Assembly (NCBI RefSeq): GCF_001465595.2
Contig: NZ_CP013481.2
Coordinates: 3,534,001 to 3,598,000, forward strand
From: Pandoraea apista
Lineage (GTDB): Bacteria; Pseudomonadota; Gammaproteobacteria; Burkholderiales; Burkholderiaceae
Direction of reading: 5' to 3'
Length of the DNA: 64,000 nt
The notes under the pieces were generated by a model. The model had not been told where the DNA came from, did not search any database, and saw nothing but the letters and a program-made list of their open reading frames with translations. Shown here piece by piece: positions 41,462 through 50,818 of this stretch; the stretch's first letter is position 1; each line of letters starts with the position of its first letter. Both the position numbers and the translations under genes were made by a program.

Positions 41462-41630
41462 TCTCGTACGCCCCGGAGCGCGCCGTCAGCACGCACGGAC
41501 AACCATACGCAGCCCGTGGCAGCAGCGCCTGATTCGCTGGGGATGGTTCGTCGCGCTATGGTGTGCCGGTGTGGCGGGCACCGCACTGCTTGCACTACCA
41601 TTCAAACTCATCATTGCATCTGCCAAATAG
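41445..41630 (+). CDS. DUF2474 small membrane protein of the oxidase
   Basis: A 61-residue protein with one membrane segment (WGWFVALWCAGVAGTALLAL) preceded by a basic N-terminus. DUF2474 proteins are encoded just after cydAB of the cyanide-insensitive type and are thought to be the counterpart of CydX. It starts inside cydB, which supports coupled translation. Confidence 0.75.
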   Translation: MRTITDLVRPGARRQHARTTIRSPWQQRLIRWGWFVALWCAGVAGTALLALPFKLIIASAK

Positions 41631-41641
41631 GAGGCATGCTT

Positions 41642-42205
41642 ATGAAACGGCTTTCATCCCCGGGCGCGATGGGCATTGCGGGCGCGGTCGCCGTCGCCAT
41701 GACGCTCGCGGCCGGAACAGCGCGCGCCGAAGGCATGAGCGTATCGTCGAGCGCGTTTGCAGACAGCGGCCTGCTGCCTGCGATTCACGCCGGGCCGGGC
41801 GAGTGCGGCGGGAAGAACGTCAGCCCGCCCATCGAGTGGAAGCATCTGCCGCAGGCCACGCGCAGCGTGGTCGTCACGATGAAAGACCCCGATGGCGCAA
41901 AGGGCGGCGGTGTGGTGCATTGGCTCGCTTACAACATTCCGGCCACGGTCTCGTCGCTTGCCGCCGGTGCGGGTAACGAAACCGGCCCGCAGATCACCGT
42001 TGGCAAGAACATCAGCGGCGCAATGGCGTATCGCGGTGCGTGCCCGCCGGTTGGCGACACGCCGCACCACTACATCATCACCGTGACGGCCACCGATATC
42101 GAACCGGGGCAATTGCCGGCAGGGCTCGACGCGAATGGCCTGAGCGCCGCGCTCGCGGGTCACACGTTGAACGGCTCGACCATCGTGGCGCGTTACGGCC
42201 GATAA
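41642..42205 (+). CDS. Periplasmic PEBP-like protein (YbhB/YbcL family)
   Basis: A 187-residue protein with a signal peptide (about 1-30, ending GTARA) and a phosphatidylethanolamine-binding-protein fold: SPPIEWKHLPQATRSVVVTM, DPDGAKGGGVVHW and YRGACPPVGDTPHHY. The bacterial family has no settled biochemical role. ATG 41642 is used because aggagg is correctly spaced before it and too close to ATG 41636. It lies 11 bases after the DUF2474 stop and may share its transcript. Confidence 0.82.
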   Translation: MKRLSSPGAMGIAGAVAVAMTLAAGTARAEGMSVSSSAFADSGLLPAIHAGPGECGGKNVSPPIEWKHLPQATRSVVVTMKDPDGAKGGGVVHWLAYNIPATVSSLAAGAGNETGPQITVGKNISGAMAYRGACPPVGDTPHHYIITVTATDIEPGQLPAGLDANGLSAALAGHTLNGSTIVARYGR

Positions 42206-42220
42206 AACGGCCCGACGCCA

Positions 42221-42260
42221 TTAAAAAAAGCGCCGGCGGGGAGTCCCTCGCCGGCGCTTT
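42221..42260. terminator. Bidirectional intrinsic terminator
   Basis: AAAGCGCCGGCG (42227-42238) and CGCCGGCGCTTT (42249-42260) form a perfect 12-base-pair stem with a ten-base loop. The minus strand reads seven T after the stem and the plus strand TTTCTCC, so it can serve both folE and the PEBP-like gene. Confidence 0.85.
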
Positions 42261-42287
42261 CTCCTATTCTGCCTGCCGACGCGTCGC

Positions 42288-42854
42288 TTACTTGTCGCGA
42301 GCGAGCGCGAGAAACTCCGTGCGCAACGCCAGATTCGGCTGCAACTCGCCAAGCATGGCCGACGTAACCGTCTCTTCGCCCGCCGTGCGAATGCCACGGC
42401 TTTCCATGCACATATGACGGCACGACACCACCACGCCGACGGCCTTTGGTTGCAGATGCGTCATCAGCGCTTCGGCGATCTGCGTCGTCAAACGCTCCTG
42501 CACTTGCAGACGACGGGCGAAGCAATCGACCAGACGCGTGAGCTTCGACAAACCGACGATCTTGCCATTAGGCAGATAGCCGATAGTGGCTTTACCGAAG
42601 AACGGTGCGAGATGATGCTCGCAATGGCTATAGACAGGAATGCCGCGCACGACGATCAATTCGTTGTACTGCTCTGCCCCGTCTTCGAAAACCTTGAGCA
42701 CTTCGGCCGGGTCCTGACCATAACCGGCCGTCCATTGACGCCAGGCCTTTTGCACGCGCGACGGCGTTTCGTGCAGACCGGGGCGGTCCGGATCTTCGCC
42801 AATGTGTTTCAGGAATCGCTTCCAGTCGTGTTCGTCGAACGTGTCGTGAGACAT
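42288..42854 (-). CDS. folE: GTP cyclohydrolase I
   Basis: A 188-residue FolE. The zinc and active-site region is VYSHCEHHLAPFFGKATIGY, followed by GLSKLTRLVDCFARRLQVQE and VVVSCRHMCMESRGIR. It converts GTP to dihydroneopterin triphosphate, the first step of folate and pterin synthesis. ATG 42854 follows aaggag; upstream in-frame sequence is not family-like. Confidence 0.93.
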   Translation of the reverse strand: MSHDTFDEHDWKRFLKHIGEDPDRPGLHETPSRVQKAWRQWTAGYGQDPAEVLKVFEDGAEQYNELIVVRGIPVYSHCEHHLAPFFGKATIGYLPNGKIVGLSKLTRLVDCFARRLQVQERLTTQIAEALMTHLQPKAVGVVVSCRHMCMESRGIRTAGEETVTSAMLGELQPNLALRTEFLALARDK

Positions 42855-43086
42855 ATCAATCAAGCTCCTTGCATGAGGTCCGGTGCGCCGCGCCGCTACG
42901 GCTTGCGCGCCCCGTGCGCCGCCGGACATGTGCGCACAATAGCAGAGAGTCCCCTCGGGCGCATGGCGCCTGCCTCGACGGTGCCGATGGTTCCGAGGTT
43001 CCCCGTGGGCCCGGATTCCCGGATTGCCCGCGCCGGCGCTTTTGCGCTAAGGTGGCACCGGACAACCGCAACGCACGAGGCGTGTC

Positions 43087-44052
43087 ATGCAGGCATACAC
43101 TCGCATGTGCACTAACGCGATGACCCTTGCCGTCACGGCCGCACTGGCCGGCTGTGGCGATCACGGCCCCGCGCCGTGGCAGGGCTATGTGGAAGGCGAG
43201 TTCGTCTACGTCGCCTCCTCGCAGGCCGGCACGCTCCAGACCCTGTCGGTCACGCGCGGTCAGCAAGTCAAGGCAGGCGACGCCCTCTTCACTCTCGAAT
43301 CCACCTTCGAACTTGCCGCGCAGGCCCACGCGCGCGAAACGCTTGCCAGTGCCGAAGCGCAATTGCGCGATCTCGATACCGGCAAGCGTCCCGACGAGAT
43401 CGCCGTGTCCGCCGCGCAACTCAGGCAGGCCATCGCCGTACGCGACAAGTCGGTCGCCCAGTTCGACCGCGATCAGGCGCAATACGCCGCCGGCGGCATC
43501 TCCCGCGAGCAACTCGACGCCAGCCGTGCCGACGCCCGCAGCAGTACGGCACATGTGCAGGAACTGCAAAGCAGCCTTGCCGTGGCGAAACTGCCGGGCC
43601 GCGAAGCGCAACGGCAGGCGCAAGCCGCACAGGTCGACGCCGCGCGCGCCTCGCTCGCGCAAGCCGACTGGCAACTCGCGCAAAAACACCCGGGCGCAAG
43701 TGCTTCGGGGCGCGTGTACGACACCATGTATCGCGTTGGCGAATGGGTGGCGGCAGGCAGTCCCGTCGTGCGGCTGCTGCCGCCGGGCAACATCAAGGTC
43801 CGCTTCTTCGTGCCGGAAACCGCACTGGGCAGCCTGAGCGCCGGGCAAACGGTGCATATTTCCTGCGACGGCTGCGGTGCGGGCGTCGACGCCCGCATCA
43901 CTTACGTCTCCAATCAGGCGGAGTACACCCCGCCGGTCATCTACAGCAACGACACGCGCGACAAGCTCGTCTACATGATCGAGGCGCACCCGGCCCCGGC
44001 AGACGCCCCCAAGCTCAATCCGGGGCAGCCCGTGCAGGTCACCCGCCAATGA
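43087..44052 (+). CDS. HlyD-family periplasmic adaptor lipoprotein
   Basis: A 321-residue membrane-fusion protein. A lipobox LAGC gives a lipidated Cys23. The biotinyl-lipoyl halves flank an alpha-helical hairpin (about 75-205), and a beta-barrel follows (VRFFVPETALGSLSAGQTVH). It should bridge the inner-membrane ABC exporter and the outer-membrane channel encoded downstream. Its stop overlaps the ATPase start by ATGA. Confidence 0.85.
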   Translation: MQAYTRMCTNAMTLAVTAALAGCGDHGPAPWQGYVEGEFVYVASSQAGTLQTLSVTRGQQVKAGDALFTLESTFELAAQAHARETLASAEAQLRDLDTGKRPDEIAVSAAQLRQAIAVRDKSVAQFDRDQAQYAAGGISREQLDASRADARSSTAHVQELQSSLAVAKLPGREAQRQAQAAQVDAARASLAQADWQLAQKHPGASASGRVYDTMYRVGEWVAAGSPVVRLLPPGNIKVRFFVPETALGSLSAGQTVHISCDGCGAGVDARITYVSNQAEYTPPVIYSNDTRDKLVYMIEAHPAPADAPKLNPGQPVQVTRQ

Positions 44053-45044
44053 ACCGCCGCGATACACCGCCACCGGCCGACACGGCTGCACGGCATGGCA
44101 GTCACGGCGGCAATGGCGATCTCGCCATCGACGTGAGCGGTCTGAACAAGCACTTCGGCGACAAGCACGTTGTCAGAGACGTGTCGCTACAGGTGCGGCG
44201 CGGCGAGATTTTCGGCTTCCTTGGCCCGAACGGCAGCGGCAAGACGACTTGCATCCGCATGATGTGCGGCCTGCTCACGCCCGATTCGGGAAGCGGCACT
44301 TGTCTGGGCTTCGATATCGTGCGCGAGAGTGCGCAGATCAAGCGCCATGTCGGCTACATGACACAACGTTTCTCCTATTGGGAAGACCTGACGATTCGCG
44401 AGAATCTGGATTTCGTCGCACGCGTGTACGGCATGCCAAACCGGCGCGAAGCGGTCGATCGCGCCATCGAAGGACTCGGTCTCAAAGGCCGCGCGAAGCA
44501 GTTGACCGGGTCGCTCTCGGGGGGCTGGAAGCAACGTCTCGCGCTCGCGGCGTGCATGCTGCACGAGCCGCAGGTACTGTTGCTCGACGAACCGACGGCG
44601 GGTGTCGACCCGACCGCACGGCGCGATTTCTGGGAGGAACTGCACGAGTTGGCTTCACGCGGCATTTCCGTACTGGTGAGCACACATTACATGGACGAAG
44701 CGGAGCGTTGCCATAAGCTCGCCTACATCTCTTACGGCGAGTTGCTCGCACGAGGCACGGCGAATGAAGTCATCGAGAGCCAGCATCTGTCGACTTGGAC
44801 GGTACACGGCGAGAATCTCGTCGATCTGGCACGCGAACTGCGCGCCCAACCTGCCGTGGCGCAAACGGTCGCATTCGGCAGTGCGCTTCACGTGAGCGGT
44901 CAGGACGCCGACGCCCTCGGCAAACTGCTGCATCAACTCGCCTCGACGCACGGGCTACGCGTCGCGCCCATCGACACCAGCCTGGAAGATGTCTTCATCT
45001 ATCTGATGAGCCACGCGAAAGACAACTTCGGAGACGGCGCATGA
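44049..45044 (+). CDS. ABC exporter ATPase (CcmA/YbhF-like)
   Basis: A 331-residue ATPase. Walker A is GPNGSGKTT, the signature is LSGGWKQRLALAACM and Walker B is VLLLDEPTAGVDP. About 28 polar residues precede the domain, and a C-terminal extension follows from about residue 245. It is coupled by ATGA both to the adaptor and to the permease. Confidence 0.87.
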   Translation: MNRRDTPPPADTAARHGSHGGNGDLAIDVSGLNKHFGDKHVVRDVSLQVRRGEIFGFLGPNGSGKTTCIRMMCGLLTPDSGSGTCLGFDIVRESAQIKRHVGYMTQRFSYWEDLTIRENLDFVARVYGMPNRREAVDRAIEGLGLKGRAKQLTGSLSGGWKQRLALAACMLHEPQVLLLDEPTAGVDPTARRDFWEELHELASRGISVLVSTHYMDEAERCHKLAYISYGELLARGTANEVIESQHLSTWTVHGENLVDLARELRAQPAVAQTVAFGSALHVSGQDADALGKLLHQLASTHGLRVAPIDTSLEDVFIYLMSHAKDNFGDGA

Positions 45045-46183
45045 GCGCGCGGCTGGGGTTCTCCATCGCACGGTGGTGGAGCATTGTGTGCAAGGAGTTT
45101 CTGCAACTGCGACGCGATCGCGTGACCTTCGCGATGATCGTGGGCGTGCCGCTCGTGCAACTGACGCTCTTCGGCTTTGCCATCAACACCGATCCCAAAC
45201 ACATGCCCACGGCGGCGATCGTTGCCGACGACAGCGAATTCACGCGCAGTTTCGTCGCGGCGATGGAGCACTCACAGTACTTCCACTTCACCGAAACGCT
45301 CACCAGCGAGGAGGCGGGACGCGCCGCGCTGGCGCAGGGACGCGTTCAGTTCGTGCTGAATATTCCCGCCGATTTCACCCGACGGCTGCTGCGCGGCGAG
45401 CGGCCCGCCGTGCTGGTTGAGGCCGACGCGACGGACCCGATGGCGATGGCCTCGGCGCTCGGCGCATTGCCCGCCATCGCGCAGTCCGTTGCGCAGAAGG
45501 ATCTGACCGGCCCGCTCGCCTCGCTGGCCGGCGGGCAGAGCGCCTTCGACGTGCAGGTGCATCGCCTCTACAACGCCGAGGGAATCACGCAATACAACAT
45601 CATTCCCGGGTTGATGGGGGTGATTCTGACGATGACCCTCGCCATGATGACCGGGCTCGCCATCGTGCGTGAGCGCGAACGCGGGACGATGGAAAACCTG
45701 CTCGCCACACCCGTTTTGCCCATCGAAGTCATGACCGGCAAGATCGTGCCGTATATCGCCATCGGTCTGATTCAGGCGAGCATCATTCTCATTGCCGCCC
45801 GGTTCGTCTTTCATGTGCCGTTCGAGGGCAGCGTGATCGCGATCTATCTCTCGGCGCTGGTCTTCATTGCAGCCAACCTGACGGTGGGCATCGCACTGTC
45901 CTCGTTCGCGCAGAATCAGTTGCAGGCCATGCAGCTCACGGTGTTCTATTTTCTGCCGAACATGCTGCTCTCGGGCTTCATGTTTCCGTTTCGCGGCATG
46001 CCCGCGTGGGCGCAGGCCATCGGCAACGTATTGCCGCTCACGTATTTCAACCGGCTCATTCGCGGCATTCTTCTCAAGGGCAACGGCTGGGGCGATGCCT
46101 GGCACGACCTGTGGCCGCTGCTGGTGTTCTCCGCCGTGCTCATGACGGCGGCCGTGAAATTCTACAAACGAACGCTCGACTGA
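45041..46183 (+). CDS. ABC-2-type exporter permease (YhhJ/YbhS-like)
   Basis: A 380-residue ABC-2 permease with one N-terminal membrane segment, a periplasmic domain of about 140 residues and five C-terminal segments (starting IIPGLMGVILTMTLAMM). RERERGTMENLLATP is the cytoplasmic coupling loop. Only one permease gene is present, so it probably works as a homodimer. Confidence 0.86.
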   Translation: MSARLGFSIARWWSIVCKEFLQLRRDRVTFAMIVGVPLVQLTLFGFAINTDPKHMPTAAIVADDSEFTRSFVAAMEHSQYFHFTETLTSEEAGRAALAQGRVQFVLNIPADFTRRLLRGERPAVLVEADATDPMAMASALGALPAIAQSVAQKDLTGPLASLAGGQSAFDVQVHRLYNAEGITQYNIIPGLMGVILTMTLAMMTGLAIVRERERGTMENLLATPVLPIEVMTGKIVPYIAIGLIQASIILIAARFVFHVPFEGSVIAIYLSALVFIAANLTVGIALSSFAQNQLQAMQLTVFYFLPNMLLSGFMFPFRGMPAWAQAIGNVLPLTYFNRLIRGILLKGNGWGDAWHDLWPLLVFSAVLMTAAVKFYKRTLD

Positions 46184-46190
46184 GGCCATC

Positions 46191-47723
46191 ATGCGAGTTG
46201 CCCAAGGTGCGCATCGTCACCGCCCAGCCCTCGGCGCGTTGCCGTGGCTCGCGCTCGGGTTGAGCACAACGCTGGCCGCCTGCGCAGTCGGGCCGGACTT
46301 CCACGCCCCTGAGCCCACAAACGTTGCTCGCTATACGACGGGGCCTCAACCCACCGCAACCGACAGCGCCGACAGCGCCGACGGCGCGCAGGGCGGCGCG
46401 CAAACCCTCGTCGCCGGGGACGAGGTGCCGTCGCGCTGGTGGACTCGCTTCGGCTCCCCAGCGCTGAACGCGCTCGTTGCCCAAGCGCTGGCCGATAGCC
46501 CGACGCTGCGTCAGGCGCAGGCGAAGCTGCGTCAGGCGCAGGAAGACTACCGCGCGCAGGCTGGAGCACGATTGCTGCCGTCTGCCGATCTGAAACTCTC
46601 GGCCACTCGCGAGCAAGTCGATCTCACGTCGTTCGGCATCACGAGCGTGCCGAATCCCGGGCCGTTCACCCTGTATAACGCGAGCGTCGACATTTCGTAC
46701 ACGCTGGACGTGTTCGGCGGCAACCGGCGGGCACTGGAAGGTCTGGCCGCCCAGATCGACTACCAGCGCTTCGAGGCCGAAGCCGCACGGCTCTCGCTCG
46801 CGGGCAATGTGGTGACGGCCGCCCTGCGGCAAGCCAGCGCGCGAGCACAACTCTCGGCGCTCGAAGGCATGGCGAGCGCGCAGCGCGCGCAGCTCGATAT
46901 CACTCGCTCGCGTCAACGCGCCGGTGGCGTGGCCACGCTGGATGTCGAGAATCAGGCCGCGCTCGTTGCGCAGACCGAAGCGCAGTTGCCCGCGCTGCGC
47001 CTGCAAATCGCTCAATACGATCATCAATTGGCTCGCCTGACCGGTCAGCCGCCGGCAGCGTTCACGTCTCCCGCGATCGATCTCGACAGCCTGCATCTGC
47101 CGCAGACAGTTCCCGTTTCCTTACCCTCGACGCTGGCACGGCACCGCCCGGATATTCGTGCCTCGGAAGCCTTGCTGCACAAAGCGAGCGCCGATGTCGG
47201 CGTGGCGACTGCGAATCTGTATCCGCAATTCACACTCTCAGGCAGCTTCGGTACCCAACGCATGCGAACGGCCGATCTGGGGAATGGCATCAATATCTGG
47301 AACATCGGCATGAATCTGCTTCAGCCGCTGTTTCGCGGCGGCGAGTTGCGCGCGCAACGCCGCTCGGCCGTCGCGGCTTACGACGCCGCGCTGGCGTCGT
47401 ATCAGGACACCGTGCTGCTCGGCCTCGCACAGGTCGCCGACGCAATGCGCGCGCTGGAGGCCGACGCCAGCACATTCGCCGCCCGTGACGATGCCGCGCG
47501 ACGCACGGAAGCCGCGTTCCGGATCGCGAGCGAGCGATACCGCGTGGGCGGCATCAGCCATCTCTCGCTGCTCGACGCACAACGACAGGCGCTCGACGCC
47601 ACCCGCGCCCGGCTAGACGCACAAGGGGCTCGTCTGACAGACACGGCGGCACTTTGGCAGGCGCTCGGCGGAGCAACGACAGTGCCCTCCGCCGAAACGG
47701 CAAACGCTCACCCCAGCGACTGA
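46191..47723 (+). CDS. Outer-membrane efflux lipoprotein (NodT/OprM family)
   Basis: A 510-residue RND-type outer-membrane factor. A lipobox LAAC precedes AVGPDFHAPE, the usual NodT start. Two structural repeats carry long helices (SPTLRQAQAKLRQAQEDYRA; LYPQFTLSGSFG). A (GACAGCGCC)-like codon repeat makes a short DSADSADGA linker near residue 60. It completes a tripartite ABC efflux system, seven bases after the permease stop. Drugs or small toxic compounds are likely substrates. Confidence 0.86.
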   Translation: MRVAQGAHRHRPALGALPWLALGLSTTLAACAVGPDFHAPEPTNVARYTTGPQPTATDSADSADGAQGGAQTLVAGDEVPSRWWTRFGSPALNALVAQALADSPTLRQAQAKLRQAQEDYRAQAGARLLPSADLKLSATREQVDLTSFGITSVPNPGPFTLYNASVDISYTLDVFGGNRRALEGLAAQIDYQRFEAEAARLSLAGNVVTAALRQASARAQLSALEGMASAQRAQLDITRSRQRAGGVATLDVENQAALVAQTEAQLPALRLQIAQYDHQLARLTGQPPAAFTSPAIDLDSLHLPQTVPVSLPSTLARHRPDIRASEALLHKASADVGVATANLYPQFTLSGSFGTQRMRTADLGNGINIWNIGMNLLQPLFRGGELRAQRRSAVAAYDAALASYQDTVLLGLAQVADAMRALEADASTFAARDDAARRTEAAFRIASERYRVGGISHLSLLDAQRQALDATRARLDAQGARLTDTAALWQALGGATTVPSAETANAHPSD

Positions 47724-48670
47724 GCCTCGTCGGCGAGACACTTCATCAGCGTGGCGACCGGCGCGCGTTTGAGCGCCGATTGACGCACGAGCACCCCCAA
47801 CTCGCGCGTGAGCGGCGCGCCTGAGAGCGGCAGTACCTGAACCCCCTGAGCTACCGCCCCACCGCCTTTGCCTGCCTTCGCTATCTTGTCCGCCATCGCC
47901 GGCGCAACGGTCTTCGCAGCGGGTTGCGCGTCGACCGGCAGACCGATGAGCGTCGCGGGCACGATCGACCATCCCAGACGCGCGCGCACCAGGCGAAGAA
48001 TGACCTCGGGCTCGTCCAGCTCCACGCCTTCTCGCACCCAAAGCCGGTGCCTTCGGAGATATCGCTCGACAAGGTCGCCACCGTACGAGCGTCGGTTGTA
48101 ACGCACGAAGGGCATCTCGGCCGCCCAGTCGGCCACCATGCCGCGCGTGCCTTTCGGTGCGATGGCGACATAGGGCTCCTGCATCAGCGTGAGCCATTTC
48201 ATGTCGGCCGGCACACCGATGCGCGGCCGGATCATCACGGCCAGATCGAGTTCTTTCGCGTCGAGTTGCCCCAGCAATTGCACAGACATGCCCGGCACGA
48301 TATTCAGGTGCGGCATGGCGCCGAGTGCCGTCCACCGTTGCACAGCCCCCGGCAACAGGCCAAGCTGCACCGTGAGAATCGCACCGACATGAATGGGGGC
48401 AAGCGCCGCCTGTCCGTCATGCGCCCCGGCTTCACCGCGCATGGCCTGATATCCCGCAATCACCCCCTGCGCCTGCGCGAGCAAGCGGCGGCCATCGTCC
48501 GAGAGCGACACGGCGCGTCCGGTGCGCTCGAAGAGTTGCACCCCAAGATCGTCTTCGAGACGCTGAATCTGGGCACTCACGGCAGACTGCGTCAGGCCAA
48601 GCCGTGCCCCTGCCGCCGAGAACGAAGCGGTTTCGGCTGCCGTGACAAAGGTTTTCAGGTAACGGATCAT
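47708..48670 (-). CDS. LysR-type regulator
   Basis: A 320-residue LysR regulator with a standard helix-turn-helix (FVTAAETASFSAAGARLGLT, SAVSAQIQRLEDDLG). The effector domain runs from about residue 90. It is divergent from the VOC/FAH pair across an AT-rich interval, so that pair is the likely target. Its 3' end overlaps the efflux lipoprotein gene by 16 bases. Confidence 0.83.
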   Translation of the reverse strand: MIRYLKTFVTAAETASFSAAGARLGLTQSAVSAQIQRLEDDLGVQLFERTGRAVSLSDDGRRLLAQAQGVIAGYQAMRGEAGAHDGQAALAPIHVGAILTVQLGLLPGAVQRWTALGAMPHLNIVPGMSVQLLGQLDAKELDLAVMIRPRIGVPADMKWLTLMQEPYVAIAPKGTRGMVADWAAEMPFVRYNRRSYGGDLVERYLRRHRLWVREGVELDEPEVILRLVRARLGWSIVPATLIGLPVDAQPAAKTVAPAMADKIAKAGKGGGAVAQGVQVLPLSGAPLTRELGVLVRQSALKRAPVATLMKCLADEAQSLG

Positions 48671-48849
48671 TGATCGAAATTTTTGTGACTGAGCGGTCGA
48701 ATTATTCTTTTCTGATTATTTTTATCGATGGATAGAATTTACATCAAATCGGTGAAGGCGTTCCGCCCGCCGATGGCAAGGAAAAAAGACATCCGTGAGC
48801 CCACGCGGTGATCGAACCTTGTTCAACCCCACATTGCACCGGAGTCCAC
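48671..48849. promoter_or_regulatory. AT-rich divergent promoter, LysR versus VOC/FAH genes
   Basis: The stretch 48671-48755 is markedly AT-rich against the surroundings. TATC-GATG-GATA (48722-48733) is a short inverted repeat with a spacing that a LysR regulator might use. I could not assign -35 and -10 elements. Confidence 0.4.
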
Positions 48850-49269
48850 ATGGCAACACCGCTCTTTCACCTCGCGTTCCCCGTCGACGACCTCGAAGCG
48901 GCCCGCCGCTTCTACGGCGGCGTGATGGGCTGCCCCGAAGGCCGCAGTTCGGACCACTGGATCGACTTCGATTTTTTCGGTCATCAACTGGTCGCGCATC
49001 TCTCCCCGGACGAGGCAGGTAAGCGCATCACGAATCCGGTCGACGGCGATGAGGTTCCCGTCCCGCATTTCGGCGTTATCCTTGACATGGCCTCGTGGCA
49101 CGCGTTGGCCGACCGCCTGCGCGCCGCCGGCACCCGTTTCGTCATCGAACCGCATATTCGTTTTGCCGGACAGGTGGGCGAACAGGCAACGCTGTTCTTC
49201 TACGACCCGGCCGGCAACGCGCTGGAGTTCAAGGCGTTCGCAGACTTGTCGCAGGTCTTTGCCAAGTAA
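48850..49269 (+). CDS. VOC-superfamily metalloenzyme
   Basis: A 139-residue vicinal-oxygen-chelate protein. Likely metal ligands are His7 (PLFHLAFPV), His73 (VPHFGVILD) and Glu126 (ALEFKAF). ATG 48850 is correctly spaced after cggag. Members include dioxygenases, glyoxalases and isomerases; which one this is cannot be decided. The adjacent FAH hydrolase favours a dioxygenase-like or isomerase role in a catabolic step. Confidence 0.75.
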   Translation: MATPLFHLAFPVDDLEAARRFYGGVMGCPEGRSSDHWIDFDFFGHQLVAHLSPDEAGKRITNPVDGDEVPVPHFGVILDMASWHALADRLRAAGTRFVIEPHIRFAGQVGEQATLFFYDPAGNALEFKAFADLSQVFAK

Positions 49270-49392
49270 TGGTGTGTTAGGTGCCGCGGTACGATCGTTC
49301 GTGGCAATCGCCGCGAGCGTCTTCAAGACGCTGTCGTGCGCCGGCATCTGTGTTTCGTTGGTTATTGTTTCGTTTCAGCCGAGAGTCTTCTC

Positions 49393-50097
49393 ATGAGCCA
49401 ATTCGTTATTTCGCCCCCGCCTCAGGCGTCGGTCGCCGTCGCGGGCAGCGACGCCCGCTTCCCCGTGCGCCGCGTATTCTGCGTCGGCCGCAACTACGCT
49501 GCGCATGCGCGCGAAATGGGCAGCAATCCGGATCGCGAGCCGCCGTTCTTCTTCATGAAGCCGGCCGATGCCGTGGTAGCCGCCGAGGGCACGTTGCCCT
49601 ACCCGCCGCTCACGAGTGAGCTGCATCACGAGATCGAACTGGTCGTCGCCATTGGCGCCGACGGCGAGAATGTCGACGCCCGTCAGGCGCTGTCGCTGGT
49701 GTGGGGCTACGGTGTCGGTGTCGATCTCACACGCCGCGACTTGCAGCAACAAGCCAAGGACACGCGCCGTCCGTGGGACTGGGGCAAAGCCTTCGACGCC
49801 TCGGCACCGTGCGGCCCGTTGCACGCTGTGGCGGAAGTCGGGCACCCGAAGGAAGGTCGCGTATGGCTCGACGTCAACGGCGAGAACCGTCAGACCGGCG
49901 ATCTGAATGAGCTGATCTGGTCGGTGCCCGACCTGATCGCGGAGATCTCGCGCAGCGTGAAACTCGCAGCCGGCGACCTGATCTTCACCGGCACGCCGGC
50001 AGGTGTCGGGCCGCTGTCGCCGGGCGACAAGGTCAGCGCCGGCGTGGCCGGTGTGGGCGAGATCGCTTTCACCATCGGCAAGAAGCCGGCCGCCTGA
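49393..50097 (+). CDS. Fumarylacetoacetate hydrolase-family enzyme (fumarylpyruvate hydrolase-like)
   Basis: A 234-residue FAH-fold hydrolase. The metal-binding acidic block is SELHHEIELVVAIG, and GVGVDLTRRDLQQQAKDTRR, WDWGKAFDASAPCGPL and FTGTPAGVGPL are typical of fumarylpyruvate hydrolases (NagK) and FAHD1-like acylpyruvases. It would split a C-C bond in a 2,4-dioxo acid. ATG 49393 is the family-standard start. It lies 123 bases after the VOC gene. A link to gentisate catabolism is possible, and the aromatic operon at 1-5701 ends in maleate isomerase instead. Confidence 0.82.
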   Translation: MSQFVISPPPQASVAVAGSDARFPVRRVFCVGRNYAAHAREMGSNPDREPPFFFMKPADAVVAAEGTLPYPPLTSELHHEIELVVAIGADGENVDARQALSLVWGYGVGVDLTRRDLQQQAKDTRRPWDWGKAFDASAPCGPLHAVAEVGHPKEGRVWLDVNGENRQTGDLNELIWSVPDLIAEISRSVKLAAGDLIFTGTPAGVGPLSPGDKVSAGVAGVGEIAFTIGKKPAA

Positions 50098-50429
50098 CGA
50101 TTCGTCATCCGATCAACGTGGCTTTGATCGCGCAGGACCCGCACCGGCCGGTTGGCAAGGATATCCACAGCAACTGTTGATAACCCTTTGCATAAGTACC
50201 CGGCCGACGGCGCAAACGCCCGTCGGCATTGAGTGTCAAGTGCATTGCCTAATTTGCCGTCACCGGTGCGGCCCCCGATCCCCCGAACGGGTGCCCCCAC
50301 GAGCACGCTGTCACCGCCTGCGCATCGCCCTCCCCCTGCTTTCATTCCTGAAACGTTTTCGTCGGGAAGGTGGCGCACACCCTGTTTCAAGCAGTGAACT
50401 TTCCTGTCGATTCAAAGGGTTGCATCGAT

Positions 50430-50445
50430 TGGCATGCTTCTCGCA
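50430..50445 (+). promoter_or_regulatory. Possible sigma-54 promoter
   Basis: TGGCAT-GCTTC-TCGCA keeps the GG and GC pairs at the required ten-base spacing and matches nine of eleven consensus bases. Nothing recognisable is transcribed from it except the small frame 190 bases downstream. Confidence 0.35.
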
Positions 50446-50638
50446 TCGGTAAGTGTGCAAGCCGTCCGCCTCCGGGGAAGTCTCTTCGCCCGGGTCGACC
50501 GCCTCGGGAATCACGCCATGCACGCCACATGGCCCCGGCACGCCCGATGCCTATCCTCGCCGGGAGCGCCCTGGACGCGGACGGATTGCACCAGTGACCG
50601 ATTCACGTCAGACGATGGGACATATCAGGGAGGGGATC

Positions 50639-50818
50639 ATGCAAATGCGCCGCACCGGGCCTTGCGCCCTTAGTCCCTGTGTCCGGTCGCTCGCGCCTGC
50701 GAGCCCGGCCAAGTCGGCCCGCCGTCATCCGCGTGAGCGGTGTGCGAGCTGGCGGCACCGGCGGCACGATGCCGCCGGCGATCGCCGCCATGTGGCGCCC
50801 GGAAGAGCCATGCGCTGA
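50639..50818 (+). CDS. Small open reading frame of doubtful reality
   Basis: A 59-residue frame whose ATG follows a strong site (agggagggg). The product is rich in Arg, Cys and Pro (start MQMRRTGPCALSPC) and matches no family I know. Composition is what GC-rich non-coding DNA gives by chance, so it is listed only because of the ribosome site and the sigma-54-like sequence upstream. Confidence 0.2.
   Translation: MQMRRTGPCALSPCVRSLAPASPAKSARRHPRERCASWRHRRHDAAGDRRHVAPGRAMR

Noticed and set aside
43040..43086. A sigma-54-like TGGCACC sequence before the HlyD gene
   Set aside because: No TTGC element follows at the required spacing.
50159..50184. Two sequences resembling DnaA boxes (ATATCCACA and the reverse of TTATCAACA)
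   Set aside because: Each has a mismatch, they are only two, and there is no AT-rich unwinding element or replication gene nearby.
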